The notes: generated from the letters alone by a model not told the origin. A DNA stretch of 37,149 nucleotides from Methanobrevibacter thaueri (GCF_015062905.1 NZ_SUTK01000017.1:1-37149); one strand, 5' to 3'. Positions 1-8,355 are shown, numbered from the stretch's first letter. Made by a program: numbers and translations.

Positions 1-619
1 GTCCTTCGCTTGTGACTAGCCATCCGTTTTTGTTGGAATTGATATCACATCCAATGTGCTCTCCGGTTAATGGTAATTGTTCTGGTGCATCAGTTTCAAT
101 GTTGAATGATGCATAGTGGTTTAATCCATCATAATATACTGTGATGTTGTTGAATTTGGTGTCTGGACTGTTTAATAAATCCAGGTATTCTACGCTTGTG
201 CTGAAGGTTACTTTTCCGTGTTTTCTTAAAGTTAGTGTGTTTTTTTCTACTGGTTTTTTGTCTTTTCGGATGGTTTGTCTGAAGCTAGGTCGTGTTTTCT
301 TTTTAGAGTGAAATTTTGGAGGATTATGCCTTTTGCTTTTAAAACTGTTTTTGAAAGCTTTATGCAAATCATCACGTGCCTGTTGAAGACTGGTGGACTC
401 TGTTTCCATCAAGTAGGGCAATTCTTTTTTAAATTCGTTTAAGAATTGATTTAACTCATTTTTAGTTGGAATTTTATTAGAATCACCATATTTGGCTTTA
501 TATTTATTTAAAAGTTCATTATGGGTTTTACGAGTACATCCATAGTTTTGTTTAAACATGACTTCTTGTTCGGGAGTTAGATGAAGTTTAACAACCACAC
601 CTCGAATATACTCACCCAT
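1..619 (-). CDS. tnpB: IS200/IS605-family OrfB/TnpB-type RNA-guided nuclease, 5' part (cut by window edge)
   Basis: Reading the minus strand from an ATG at 619 gives 206 uninterrupted codons that run off the left edge. The N-terminus (MGEYIRGVVVKLHLTPEQE) has the usual TnpB opening, in which a short beta strand is followed by 'LTPEQE'. A helical region carries RKTHNELL and a basic K/R stretch (about residues 88-122). The last visible residues, IGCDINSNKNGWLVTSEG, match the first RuvC motif of TnpB, with the catalytic Asp at about residue 192. The remaining RuvC motifs and the zinc finger lie outside the window. An upstream in-frame ATG at 628 sits only 1 nt from the GGAGG at 630-634, so 619 is the better start. 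No tnpA is seen upstream. Whether the full gene is intact cannot be judged here. Confidence 0.85.
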   Translation of the reverse strand, partial: MGEYIRGVVVKLHLTPEQEVMFKQNYGCTRKTHNELLNKYKAKYGDSNKIPTKNELNQFLNEFKKELPYLMETESTSLQQARDDLHKAFKNSFKSKRHNPPKFHSKKKTRPSFRQTIRKDKKPVEKNTLTLRKHGKVTFSTSVEYLDLLNSPDTKFNNITVYYDGLNHYASFNIETDAPEQLPLTGEHIGCDINSNKNGWLVTSEG

Positions 620-811
620 AAATCTCATTCCTCCAGTCCAATATATATATAATATTTTTATTCCATTATCTAAAAAAAATGAAAAAACATCTACTCTTTT
701 TTAAAACAACAATTAAAATCACATTTAATTGAATAATATCTCATTTATAATTACTCCTATATAAAAAATGAGAGAGAGCATTTGAAAAGTAATCGAATAA
801 CGAACTCAGAG

Positions 812-849
812 CAATTTTTCAAACCCAAAACAATTTTTCATACCCAAAG
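812..849. repeat. 19-bp imperfect tandem repeat, two units
   Basis: Two adjacent 19-nt units read CAATTTTTCAAACCCAAAA and CAATTTTTCATACCCAAAG, differing at two positions. A third, partial unit (CAAC...) may follow. The function is unknown. It could be a slippage product or a binding site in the tfrB upstream region. Confidence 0.5.
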
Positions 850-1040
850 CAACTATTAAAAATCCATAAAAAAAAGTATACTGAATAAAAATTTATGACC
901 TAAAAAATTCACCAAAAAACACAATTAAATTATTAAAACTCTTTTGCAACAAATTTCAAACAAAATCAAAATCGATTTAATATTTTCAAAAAATATACCC
1001 TTCAAAAATAGTAAGTATAATATATTCGATAAGACACAAA

Positions 1041-1058
1041 TATTATATTATAATATTT
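1041..1058 (+). promoter_or_regulatory. Probable TATA region of the tfrB operon
   Basis: An alternating A/T block (TATTATATTATAATATTTTA) lies about 30-45 nt upstream of the tfrB ATG, where an archaeal TATA box would give a short leader ending in the GAGGGA ribosome binding site. The exact TATA octamer cannot be singled out. Confidence 0.45.
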
Positions 1059-1087
1059 TATAAACTTACAAGTTTTAGAGGGATAAA

Positions 1088-2563
1088 ATGATTAAGGTTT
1101 ATGTTTCAAGATTCAATAGTGAAACTGACACAGAACCACATTTGGAGTGCTATGAAATAGAAAGTACACCCCACATGAAAGTTCTGGATGCTCTGCAAGC
1201 CATTAATGACAAATATGATGCAGACATCAGTTTCCAAAGTTCCTGTAGAGCAGGACAATGCGGATCTTGCGGAATACTGTTTAAAGGAAATGGAGCTTTG
1301 GCCTGTCAAAAAGAAATTAAGGACGGCGCAATTATAGAACCTCTCAATTTCCCAGTGATAAAAGATTTGATTGTTGACAAGTCAAGTATTGAAGCTAAAG
1401 TCAAAGATTTAGAATTATCTATTCAATGTGACCATAAATGCGAAGAATTGGATAACAGCATTACCAAACAAGATTCAGCAGAAACCAAAAAGGTCAGAAG
1501 TTGCATTGAATGTTATTCATGCTATTCAACCTGTCCTGTCGTCAATATTGCAACAGAAGAGTTTGGCGGACCTTATCTCATGAGATACATCAGAAAATTT
1601 GAAAGTGATCCGAGAGACAACTTTGATAGACTCAAGGAAGCTTTAGATGACGGATTATACAATTGTACCAGCTGCGGAAAATGTCTGGCTGTATGTCCTA
1701 AAAACATCAACACATTTGGAGATGCAATCGAAAAGATGAGGGCAATTGCAGTTGCAAACGGTTCAGGACCTCTTCCTGAGCATGTGGCGTTTAAGGAAAA
1801 CATCATGAAAAGCGGAAGGTCCGTTACAACAGACAAAACCCCATTTATCGAAGAGGCTGAAAACAAAACCGGTTCAAAAATAGCTTTCTTTACAGGTTGT
1901 ATGGTCGACTACAAATACCCTGAAACCGGCCATAAGCTGGTTAAGATTCTTAAGGAAAACGGAATCGACATTGATGTGCCTGAAGGACAGGTATGCTGCG
2001 GTTCACCTCTTTTAAGAACCGGCCAAACAGATATAGTTCAGGACCTTGTTGACAAAAACAAAGAGGTCTTCAAGGATTATGACACTGTCATTACAATTTG
2101 CTCCGGCTGTGGAGCGACATTAAAGAACAATCATCCTGAATTTGGCTCAAAATTAAATGTTATGGACATCAGCGAGTTTTTAGTCGATAAGCTCGATACC
2201 TCCAAATTGAAGGAACTGGACATGAAAGTCACATACCATGACCCATGCCACCTGGGAAGAGGACAGGGCATTAAAGACCAGCCAAGGGAAATAATTGAAA
2301 TGATTCCCGGCGTTGAACTTGAAGAGATGAAATATCCTTGCCAATGCTGTGGTGCCGGCGGTGGAATCAAATCCGGAAAGCCTGATATAGCAATGGAATT
2401 GTCAAGATCAAAAGCCGAAATGATTAAGGACACCTGCGCAGAAGCAGTGGTTACAATCTGTCCATTCTGTAAGAGGAACTTGCAGGACGGTTTGGATGAC
2501 ATAGGATGTGAAGATGTCAAGACAATGCATTTACTTGAGTTATTAGATAAAGCTTACGAATAA
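1088..2563 (+). CDS. tfrB: CoM/CoB-dependent fumarate reductase (thiol:fumarate reductase) subunit B
   Basis: TfrB is the iron-sulfur and thiol-oxidising subunit of the methanogen enzyme that reduces fumarate to succinate with CoM-SH and CoB-SH. It serves the incomplete reductive TCA branch to 2-oxoglutarate and releases the heterodisulfide. The 491 residues match the family's length. They carry a plant-type [2Fe-2S] set (C53, C58, C61, C73), two [4Fe-4S] sets (C139/142/145/149 and C193/196/199/203) and two HdrB-like CCG domains (C271, C303-304, C338, C341; C387, C418-421, C458, C461). The second CCG domain has the CCGAGGG signature. SdhB alone would lack the CCG domains, which makes TfrB the specific call. 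The start is fixed by GAGGGA 4 nt upstream of the ATG. The flavoprotein partner TfrA is not adjacent. The gene leads a tight five-gene operon. Confidence 0.93.
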   Translation: MIKVYVSRFNSETDTEPHLECYEIESTPHMKVLDALQAINDKYDADISFQSSCRAGQCGSCGILFKGNGALACQKEIKDGAIIEPLNFPVIKDLIVDKSSIEAKVKDLELSIQCDHKCEELDNSITKQDSAETKKVRSCIECYSCYSTCPVVNIATEEFGGPYLMRYIRKFESDPRDNFDRLKEALDDGLYNCTSCGKCLAVCPKNINTFGDAIEKMRAIAVANGSGPLPEHVAFKENIMKSGRSVTTDKTPFIEEAENKTGSKIAFFTGCMVDYKYPETGHKLVKILKENGIDIDVPEGQVCCGSPLLRTGQTDIVQDLVDKNKEVFKDYDTVITICSGCGATLKNNHPEFGSKLNVMDISEFLVDKLDTSKLKELDMKVTYHDPCHLGRGQGIKDQPREIIEMIPGVELEEMKYPCQCCGAGGGIKSGKPDIAMELSRSKAEMIKDTCAEAVVTICPFCKRNLQDGLDDIGCEDVKTMHLLELLDKAYE

Positions 2564-2569
2564 TTAAAA

Positions 2570-3484
2570 TTGGAGTTGATTAAAATAGGAGACGCTGCAG
2601 TAAGTGAAGAGAAAGTGGTTGAAACTACAACAATGTCTTCACCAGAAAGTAAAGAGGAAAGCGAAACCGAGAAAAAGTCAACTTCAACAAAGAAATCAGA
2701 ACCCAAAAGCCAATCCAGAGGAAGTGCACGTGCAAAGCTCATAAGGGAAAAGGAAGATGAAGAAATCAGCCTTTTTAAAGAGAATATTTATATCGTTTTT
2801 GTGGAGTGTGAAACCCCTGGAAACATCGGATTTCTTGCAAGAACAATGGCCAACTTTGGATTGAAGAATTTGGTCTTGATTAATCCTCCAAAATTGACAA
2901 ATGAAGCATACTATCAGGCTACACATGGAAAATACATTGTTGAAAATGCAATGATATACCCTAGCCTGGATGACTTTTATCAGTCCCGAAGAATTGATTT
3001 TAAAGTCGCTTCAACCGGAATGGCAGGGGGAAGTTATAATCTATCAAGAATTCCAATTAGGCCTGAAGAGCTTGGAAAATCCCTAAACGTTTCAAATAAA
3101 ATAGCCATATTGTTTGGAAGAGAAGGGGATGGACTTTCAAATAAGGAAATTGGAGATTGTGACATTTGCGTATCAATCCCGACTGATCCGACTTATCCTA
3201 TCATGAACATATCCCATGCAGCAGCAATCATATTTTATGAACTGTTTAAAAACAAGCATGATTATGGAGTTGAAGGCCTTAACGAAAGTGGGGATTTGGA
3301 AAAAAAATACCTGGTAAAGGACATGGAAGAGCTTATCGACTGCTTGGACATTCCCGACCATAAGAAAAGGAATGGGCTTAAAACATTCAACAACATTGTT
3401 TCAAGAGCATTCATTACAGGACGAGAAATACATACCCTTAAAGGCATATTAAGACGATTAAAAAACAAGATTGGTGAACAATGA
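2570..3484 (+). CDS. trmJ: TrmJ-like tRNA 2'-O-methyltransferase (SPOUT, TrmH group 1)
   Basis: This is a SAM-dependent SPOUT methyltransferase of the TrmJ type, which in other organisms methylates the ribose of position 32 in the tRNA anticodon loop. The three SPOUT motifs are clear: ETPGNIGFLARTMANFG (81-97), LFGREGDGLS (181-190) and PTYPIMNISHAAAI (207-220), the last forming the trefoil knot and cofactor site. A helical tail (about 240-304) fits the family's C-terminal extension. The first 65 residues are a Ser/Glu/Lys-rich low-complexity tail not needed for the fold. The annotated start is TTG, 6 nt after tfrB. It lacks a convincing ribosome binding site, so GTG at 2615 or ATG at 2633 are alternatives that only shorten this tail. 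The 3' end overlaps the next gene by 4 nt (ATGA). Confidence 0.85.
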   Translation: MELIKIGDAAVSEEKVVETTTMSSPESKEESETEKKSTSTKKSEPKSQSRGSARAKLIREKEDEEISLFKENIYIVFVECETPGNIGFLARTMANFGLKNLVLINPPKLTNEAYYQATHGKYIVENAMIYPSLDDFYQSRRIDFKVASTGMAGGSYNLSRIPIRPEELGKSLNVSNKIAILFGREGDGLSNKEIGDCDICVSIPTDPTYPIMNISHAAAIIFYELFKNKHDYGVEGLNESGDLEKKYLVKDMEELIDCLDIPDHKKRNGLKTFNNIVSRAFITGREIHTLKGILRRLKNKIGEQ

Positions 3485-4308
3485 GACGACCTAGATTTGC
3501 AGACATTAGTATATTTACTCTAAAATACATATTCAATTGGAGATTTTGGATAGCAGAGATAACCAAAAAATCAAAGACTTATAAAAAAGTCGTTGATAAA
3601 ATGCTGTTTGAAGATGATGAAATACTTGTTATACCAAACACTATCAATGTCAATCAGAAAATAGAGTCCGAAGGTTCCGAATTCCTACCTACGGATGTGA
3701 TTAAAGAGGTCATTAAACGTTCCGACGACATCGTCATCATGAATACCTGCCTGTGCAGGACATCCAACAACTGTGAAGACTATCCTCAAGACATAGGATG
3801 CATTTTCCTTGGACCAACAAGCCGCAAAATTCCAAGGAATATCGGCCGCACAGCTACAGTCGAAGAGGCATTGGCTCAGGTCGATGAGGCTGATGCTGCT
3901 GGTTTAAGCCATATAATCGGCAGAAATAAGATTGATACCGTATGGATGAATGTCCGCCCGGGAAAAGGATTGTTGACAATTTGTCATTGCTGCCCTTGCT
4001 GCTGTTTGTGGAAAGTATATCCCAATTTAGATTCAGACATCAGCGATAAATTGGAAAAGCTCGAGGGCGTTGAAGTGACACTTCATGAGGACAAATGCAG
4101 ATTATGTAAGAAATGTTTAGATGAAGTTTGCATGTTCCAAGCCATAAGCCTAAAAGACAATAAGATATCCATTGATAAGGAAAATTGCAAAGGCTGCGGT
4201 CTTTGTACACATGCATGCAAATTCGATGCCATTACAATCGACTACACAGATGAAACCATTGACAATGTAGTCAATAGAATGGACAATTTGCTCGAAATAA
4301 GAGAATAA
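3481..4308 (+). CDS. Cysteine-rich iron-sulfur protein with C-terminal 2x[4Fe-4S] ferredoxin domain
   Basis: The gene starts at the ATGA overlap with trmJ. The 275 residues contain 18 cysteines in four groups: C90/C92/C98/C107 (a CLCR...C...C pattern), a dense C168-x-CC-x-CCC run (C168, 170, 171, 173, 174, 175), and two ferredoxin motifs (C206/209/212/217 and C236/239/242/246). The first ferredoxin motif has four residues before its last Cys instead of the usual three. The N-terminal part (about 10-200) belongs to a family I recognise from methanogens and other anaerobes but whose function I do not know. An electron-transfer or cluster-based redox role in the cytoplasm is the safe inference. 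Co-transcription with tfrB makes redox work plausible but does not specify a partner. Confidence 0.75.
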   Translation: MRRPRFADISIFTLKYIFNWRFWIAEITKKSKTYKKVVDKMLFEDDEILVIPNTINVNQKIESEGSEFLPTDVIKEVIKRSDDIVIMNTCLCRTSNNCEDYPQDIGCIFLGPTSRKIPRNIGRTATVEEALAQVDEADAAGLSHIIGRNKIDTVWMNVRPGKGLLTICHCCPCCCLWKVYPNLDSDISDKLEKLEGVEVTLHEDKCRLCKKCLDEVCMFQAISLKDNKISIDKENCKGCGLCTHACKFDAITIDYTDETIDNVVNRMDNLLEIRE

Positions 4309-4335
4309 TATTTATTGAATTAATTGTGTGAAAAT

Positions 4336-4923
4336 ATGGCAATTTTAAGTGATAAGACTATAAAAGAATATTTAAAAGAAGGTAAAATTGGATTTGAACC
4401 CCTTCAAGATGAAAAACAGATACAGCCATCTTCTGTTGATATGAGATTGGGGGATGAATTTAAAGTATTTAAAGTGATTAGAAAACCATATATCGACCCT
4501 GAAGATGAAGAGGACATTGCATCATATATGGAATCAATGATTGTGCCTGAAGGTGAAGCATTCATAATACATCCGAACGAATTTGCCCTTGCCACTACAT
4601 TGGAGTATGTTAAAGTACCTGATGACCTTGTTGCAAGAGTGGAAGGCCGTTCAAGTATGGGAAGATTGGGCGTTACAATGCACGTTACCGCAGGATTTAT
4701 TGATCCTGGATTTGAAGGAAGAATCACTTTGGAAATATCCAACATCGGCGCAATGCCTGTGGCATTATATCCGGGTCAAAGAGTATGCCAAATTGTTTTT
4801 GAAACAATGACAACACCTTCCGAATTGCCTTATGGACACCCTGATAGAAATAGTAAATATATGGGCCAGACACGCCCTGAAAGCAGTAGAATTAAACAAG
4901 ATTATGAATTGAAAAAAGAATAG
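4336..4923 (+). CDS. dcd: dCTP deaminase (possibly dUMP-forming, bifunctional)
   Basis: The product deaminates dCTP in pyrimidine deoxynucleotide synthesis. Archaeal members may also hydrolyse the product to dUMP. Family motifs are present: QPSSVDMRLGDEF (30-42), the phosphate-binding EGRSSMGRLG (103-112), the nucleotide-site stretch HVTAGFIDPGFEG (116-128) followed by the catalytic-type Glu in TLEISN (E133), and LYPGQRVCQIVFE (144-156). The length of 195 residues is typical. I chose ATG 4336 because the family starts at this MAILSD-like position. An in-frame TTG at 4324 would add four residues without support. Sequence alone does not let me decide between mono- and bifunctional types. Confidence 0.92.
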   Translation: MAILSDKTIKEYLKEGKIGFEPLQDEKQIQPSSVDMRLGDEFKVFKVIRKPYIDPEDEEDIASYMESMIVPEGEAFIIHPNEFALATTLEYVKVPDDLVARVEGRSSMGRLGVTMHVTAGFIDPGFEGRITLEISNIGAMPVALYPGQRVCQIVFETMTTPSELPYGHPDRNSKYMGQTRPESSRIKQDYELKKE

Positions 4924-4935
4924 GAGTTAATATTT

Positions 4936-6630
4936 ATGAATCATGATAAAATGTCTAATGTCAGTGCAAAAAGAGGATTTTTATGGCCGTCTTTTGAGAT
5001 ATACTCAGGAGTATCCGGATTTACCGACTACGGACCTCTTGGAGCAAGCCTAAAAAACAACATCATGCAGAAATGGAGAAAACAATACGTTTCAGGTGAA
5101 GGATTTTACGAAATTGAAGGTCCTACCGTAATGCCTAAAGAAGTTTTAAAAGCATCAGGACACGTCGACAACTTTACCGATCCAATGTGTAAATGTGAAA
5201 GCTGTGGAGAAGTATTCAGAGCAGACCACATTATTGAAGAGGTAATAGGCGAAGATGTGGAAAGCCTTGAAAACGAAGAGCTTGACCAAATCGTGATTGA
5301 CAATAACATAGTCTGTCCTGAGTGCGGAGGCAAACTGTCAAACATCTGGAATTACAATTTAATGTTTAAAACCGAAATCGGTGCCAAAGGAGACAAAGTA
5401 GGTTACATGAGGCCTGAAACAGCACAGGGAATATTCATCTTATTCAAACGTTTGGAAAGATTCTTCAGAGGAAAATTGCCATTCGGTGCTGTGCAGCTTG
5501 GAAAAGCATACAGAAATGAAATTTCGCCAAGACAAGGAGTAATCAGGCTCAGAGAATTCACACAAGCGGAAGCAGAAATCTTTTTAAACCCAAAAGATAA
5601 GACACATCCTAAATTCTCACAGATTGAAGATGTTGTCTTGCGCCTAAACTCACAGGAAGTCCAGGAAAAGGATCTTGAGCCTTTGGAAATAACCGCAAAA
5701 GAAGCATTGGATAAAGGAATTGTTGCCAATGAAATGTTGATTTACCAATTATATCTGGCCCGCAAGTTCCTGACTGAAATTGGAATTCCTGAAGATGTCT
5801 TAAGATTCAGACAACACCTGAAAGGAGAAATGGCCCACTATGCACTTGACTGTTGGGACGTTGAAGTTTTAACCGACAAATACGGTTGGGTTGAAATCAT
5901 CGGAATTGCAGACAGGGGAGATTATGACCTGTCATCACATTCACAATACAGTAACGACGATTTAAACGTGTTCGTCGAATATGATGAACCTAAAAAAGTC
6001 CAAAAAACAGTTGTTAAACCTAACCTCTCCAAATTTGGACCAATATTTAAAGGAGATTCTCCAAAAGTCAAACAGGCAATAGAGGAAGCCGATGTTGATG
6101 AAATCAAGGAATCCCTTGAAAAAGACGGCAAGTTTACTGTAGAATTGGATAAAGTCTATGAGGTTACAGAAGATTTGCTTATCTTTGAGGATGTTGAAGA
6201 AGAGATTACCGGAGAAAAAATAGTTCCTCACGTCATTGAGCCTTCATTCGGTATTGACCGTATAACATATTCAGTTTTATTGCATTCATTTGCTGAAACA
6301 GATGAAAAGGACTACTTCAAATTTGATAAGTCAGTGGCTCCTGTTCAACTTGGAATATTCCCTCTTGTCAACAAGGAAGGTCCTCGTGAAATAGCTCAAG
6401 AATTAACAGAAGACCTGAGAATGGCAGGTTTCACTGTTGAATATGACGCTACCGGAACTATCGGTAAAAGATATGCAAGAGCTGATGAAATTGGAGTTCC
6501 TCTTGCTGTTACAGTTGATTTTGATACCTTGGAAGACAATCAGGTTACTGTAAGGGACAGGGACACCGAAGCTCAAGAAAGAATACCTATTGCCGATTTA
6601 AAAGATTACTTGGAAAAATATTATAAATGA
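4936..6630 (+). CDS. glyS: Glycyl-tRNA synthetase (archaeal/eukaryal alpha2 type)
   Basis: This class II synthetase charges tRNA-Gly. The N-terminus has the GlyRS signature RGFLWPSFEIYSGVSGF (13-29). An inserted Cys cluster (C85, C87, C90 and C127, C130) probably binds zinc. The class II core shows YMRPETAQGIF (157-167) and the motif 2 region AYRNEISPRQGVIRLREFTQ (191-210). Motif 3 is EPSFGIDRITYSVL, at about 438-451. An anticodon-binding domain fills the last 100 residues. The length of 564 residues is normal. The ATG is preceded by GGAG with 9 nt spacing and lies 12 nt after dcd. The TGA stop lies inside a terminator palindrome shared with the convergent gene. Confidence 0.96.
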   Translation: MNHDKMSNVSAKRGFLWPSFEIYSGVSGFTDYGPLGASLKNNIMQKWRKQYVSGEGFYEIEGPTVMPKEVLKASGHVDNFTDPMCKCESCGEVFRADHIIEEVIGEDVESLENEELDQIVIDNNIVCPECGGKLSNIWNYNLMFKTEIGAKGDKVGYMRPETAQGIFILFKRLERFFRGKLPFGAVQLGKAYRNEISPRQGVIRLREFTQAEAEIFLNPKDKTHPKFSQIEDVVLRLNSQEVQEKDLEPLEITAKEALDKGIVANEMLIYQLYLARKFLTEIGIPEDVLRFRQHLKGEMAHYALDCWDVEVLTDKYGWVEIIGIADRGDYDLSSHSQYSNDDLNVFVEYDEPKKVQKTVVKPNLSKFGPIFKGDSPKVKQAIEEADVDEIKESLEKDGKFTVELDKVYEVTEDLLIFEDVEEEITGEKIVPHVIEPSFGIDRITYSVLLHSFAETDEKDYFKFDKSVAPVQLGIFPLVNKEGPREIAQELTEDLRMAGFTVEYDATGTIGKRYARADEIGVPLAVTVDFDTLEDNQVTVRDRDTEAQERIPIADLKDYLEKYYK

Positions 6631-6644
6631 GTTTAAACTCATTT
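6625..6644. terminator. 20-bp perfect palindrome, probable bidirectional terminator containing two stop codons
   Basis: The half-site AAATGAGTTT is followed directly by its reverse complement. The TGA of glyS (6628-6630) and the TGA of the convergent regulator (6639-6641) both lie inside it. On the plus strand it is followed by a T-rich run (ATTTCTCTTTTT). Confidence 0.6.
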
Positions 6645-7415
6645 ATTTCTCTTTTTAAAATTTTTAAATAGATTATTTGCCCATTTTATGGACTCCCTAT
6701 TCCTGGAAGTCAATAGCCTATTTTGGTCAAAATGCCCATTTTCTTTAAACAAACCGAAAATCATCATTTTATCAGTTACAATCAACAGAAAGTTGTTTTT
6801 GCCCTTGAATGAAGAGAGGTATTTTGATTGCGATCTTTCTTCATAGATTTCAAAGATCTCATGAGAAGCAATGATTTCAACATATTTTCCGTTTTTAATC
6901 AGACAATTTAACTGCCTGTTGAAATCAAGGTGATAAAAAGGCAGTATGCAGCGCACTTTATTTGCATCAATCAGAGCACCCTCTATAAAATTATAAATTT
7001 TATATGCATCAATGCCCCCGGATTCCAACAGATTTGATTTGCTAATCATCCACAGTTCAACAATGGATTCGTTTGGAATCATGCGGACCACATGCCCTTC
7101 AATTATGTTGAAGAATCTGTTTAACAAATTTACAACTTCCTTAAGTTCCAGAACATGCTTCATTATCACCCTTAATGAGTTGGACAAATAATACTTGTTG
7201 GATTCACGGTAAACAAATTCGTTTAGCTCCAATCCATGGATGGTGCTGGAAATGGAACTGTAACTTAGTTTGGTCAAATCCGCCAAATCCTTCATGGTTT
7301 GAGGCTTTTCAAACAATACCTCCAATATCCCCAATCTTATAATCGAATTTGCTGCGAATTTAACGTCTTCGGAGACAAAATCATAGTTTTCAAGATAGTT
7401 TTTATTTTCATTCAT
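6639..7415 (-). CDS. Predicted winged-helix transcriptional regulator, FilR1 domain type
   Basis: About 258 residues with an ArsR/TrmB-like winged helix at the N-terminus: LIRLGILEVL, TMKDLADLTKLSYSSISSTI as helix-turn-helix, then ELNEFVYRESNKYYLS as the wing. The C-terminal half (RMIPNESIVELWMISKSN..., then GKNNFLLIVTDKMMIFGLF) fits the FilR1/DUF1724 middle domain found in methanogen regulators. A GTG at 7424 is in frame, but the GGTGAT ribosome binding site overlaps it, so ATG 7415 with 4 nt spacing is preferred. A TATA-like GATTTTATATTC lies on this strand at 7464-7475. Target genes are unknown. The divergent TatD-like gene is one candidate. The stop lies in the shared palindrome. Confidence 0.8.
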   Translation of the reverse strand: MNENKNYLENYDFVSEDVKFAANSIIRLGILEVLFEKPQTMKDLADLTKLSYSSISSTIHGLELNEFVYRESNKYYLSNSLRVIMKHVLELKEVVNLLNRFFNIIEGHVVRMIPNESIVELWMISKSNLLESGGIDAYKIYNFIEGALIDANKVRCILPFYHLDFNRQLNCLIKNGKYVEIIASHEIFEIYEERSQSKYLSSFKGKNNFLLIVTDKMMIFGLFKENGHFDQNRLLTSRNRESIKWANNLFKNFKKRNK

Positions 7416-7463
7416 GATAATCACCTATGAGGTATTACTTACAACACTATTTTTATTACTAAA

Positions 7464-7475
7464 GAATATAAAATC
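7464..7475 (-). promoter_or_regulatory. TATA box of the FilR1-type regulator
   Basis: On the minus strand GATTTTATATTC lies about 50 nt upstream of the ATG at 7415. That would place transcription initiation near 7440 and give a leader of about 25 nt containing GGTGAT. Confidence 0.45.
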
Positions 7476-7599
7476 TCTTTAAGTGAACGAAAATGAAAAA
7501 TCACACTTGCAAAAACCTTAATAAAGAAAATAATTTTAGATATTTTTTTAAATTATGAAAAATATAATACAAACAAATAAATATACACATGGGATGAAA

Positions 7600-8355
7600 A
7601 TGATAGACACACATATGCACGCTGATGCAAGAAGTGGAGAGGATTTTAGAGAAATGTATCTGGCCGGAATAGACTGTGGAATAACCTGCAGTTATTATCC
7701 ATATAAGATTCCGCAGGATATCGTGCTTTTAAACCATTTGAATAGAATTCTTGAATTGGATACAAAAAGAGCCGCAGAATACGGACTTGATTTGAAAGTT
7801 GCATTGGGAATCCATCCTACAAATTCCAATGTAAACCCGGAAAAGATCTTTGAACAGCTATACAAATGGATTGAAGCAAAACAGATAATTGCCATCGGCG
7901 AGATTGGGCTTGAGGACTTGACGGATAGCGAAATTGACATCTTTAAAAGGCAGCTGGATATCGCAGATGAAACCAAATCAAAGGTAATTGTCCATACACC
8001 AAGAAAAAACAAATCTGAAGTGCTGAAAGTGATTTTGGACATTATCCCACAACACATTGATGAAAGCCAAGCCGTAATTGACCATATCAACCCGCAGGTC
8101 ATTGGCGATGTTATTGACAGCAGCTGCATGTTGGGCCTGACTGTGCAACCCCAAAAAATGGATAAGTTTGAAGCAATCTCCATTCTGGATGAATACGGAT
8201 TTGACAGATTCCTATTGAACAGTGACATAAGCAACAAACCGTCAGACCCTCTTTCTGTTCCAAAAACCGTTAGGGAACTTGAAAGACAGGGCTATAAAAA
8301 AAGCGAAATAGAAATGGTCTCAAGCAAAAATGCAAAAGAATTCTTCAAGATATAA
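7600..8355 (+). CDS. TatD-like metal-dependent hydrolase (archaeal COG1099 type)
   Basis: This is an amidohydrolase-superfamily TIM barrel. Visible metal-site elements are MIDTHMHAD at the start, the LGIHPTN segment, AIGEIGLED as the metal-bridging Glu strand, VIVHTPRK, VIDHINPQ and a late LNSDISN carrying the Asp. The substrate is unknown. Related TatD proteins are nucleases, but this subgroup is distinct from the classical TatD at 21375. The reading frame stays open up to an ATG at 7555, with another ATG at 7594. I place the start at 7600 because the family begins MIDTHxH and GGA lies 5 nt before it. The upstream 15 residues look unrelated to the fold. The stop overlaps the next ATG by 1 nt. 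Confidence 0.78.
   Translation: MIDTHMHADARSGEDFREMYLAGIDCGITCSYYPYKIPQDIVLLNHLNRILELDTKRAAEYGLDLKVALGIHPTNSNVNPEKIFEQLYKWIEAKQIIAIGEIGLEDLTDSEIDIFKRQLDIADETKSKVIVHTPRKNKSEVLKVILDIIPQHIDESQAVIDHINPQVIGDVIDSSCMLGLTVQPQKMDKFEAISILDEYGFDRFLLNSDISNKPSDPLSVPKTVRELERQGYKKSEIEMVSSKNAKEFFKI

Larger units (their letters stand above)
620..1087. other. AT-rich intergenic region between tnpB and tfrB
   Basis: This 468-nt stretch has no credible ORF. It should contain the left end of the TnpB element if that element is intact, but I cannot identify a terminal hairpin with confidence. It also holds a short imperfect tandem repeat (812-849) and, at its right end, the TATA-rich promoter and the GAGGGA ribosome binding site (1078-1083) of tfrB. 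Confidence 0.6.

Noticed and set aside
2131..2520. 129-codon open frame antisense to tfrB
   Set aside because: It is the shadow of a cysteine- and glycine-rich coding region, with no ribosome binding site and no family-like sequence.
1088..2563. Possible call as succinate dehydrogenase subunit B
   Set aside because: Two complete CCG domains follow the Fe-S domains, which is the TfrB layout.
4336..4923. Possible call as dUTPase rather than dCTP deaminase
   Set aside because: The RSSMGRLG and TLEISN motifs with the long N-terminal QPSSVDMRLG segment fit Dcd; dUTPases are shorter and lack that N-terminus.
7695..8237. 180-codon open frame antisense to the TatD-like gene
   Set aside because: The plus-strand protein has clear metal-site motifs; the antisense product is Ser/Ile-rich without a start signal.
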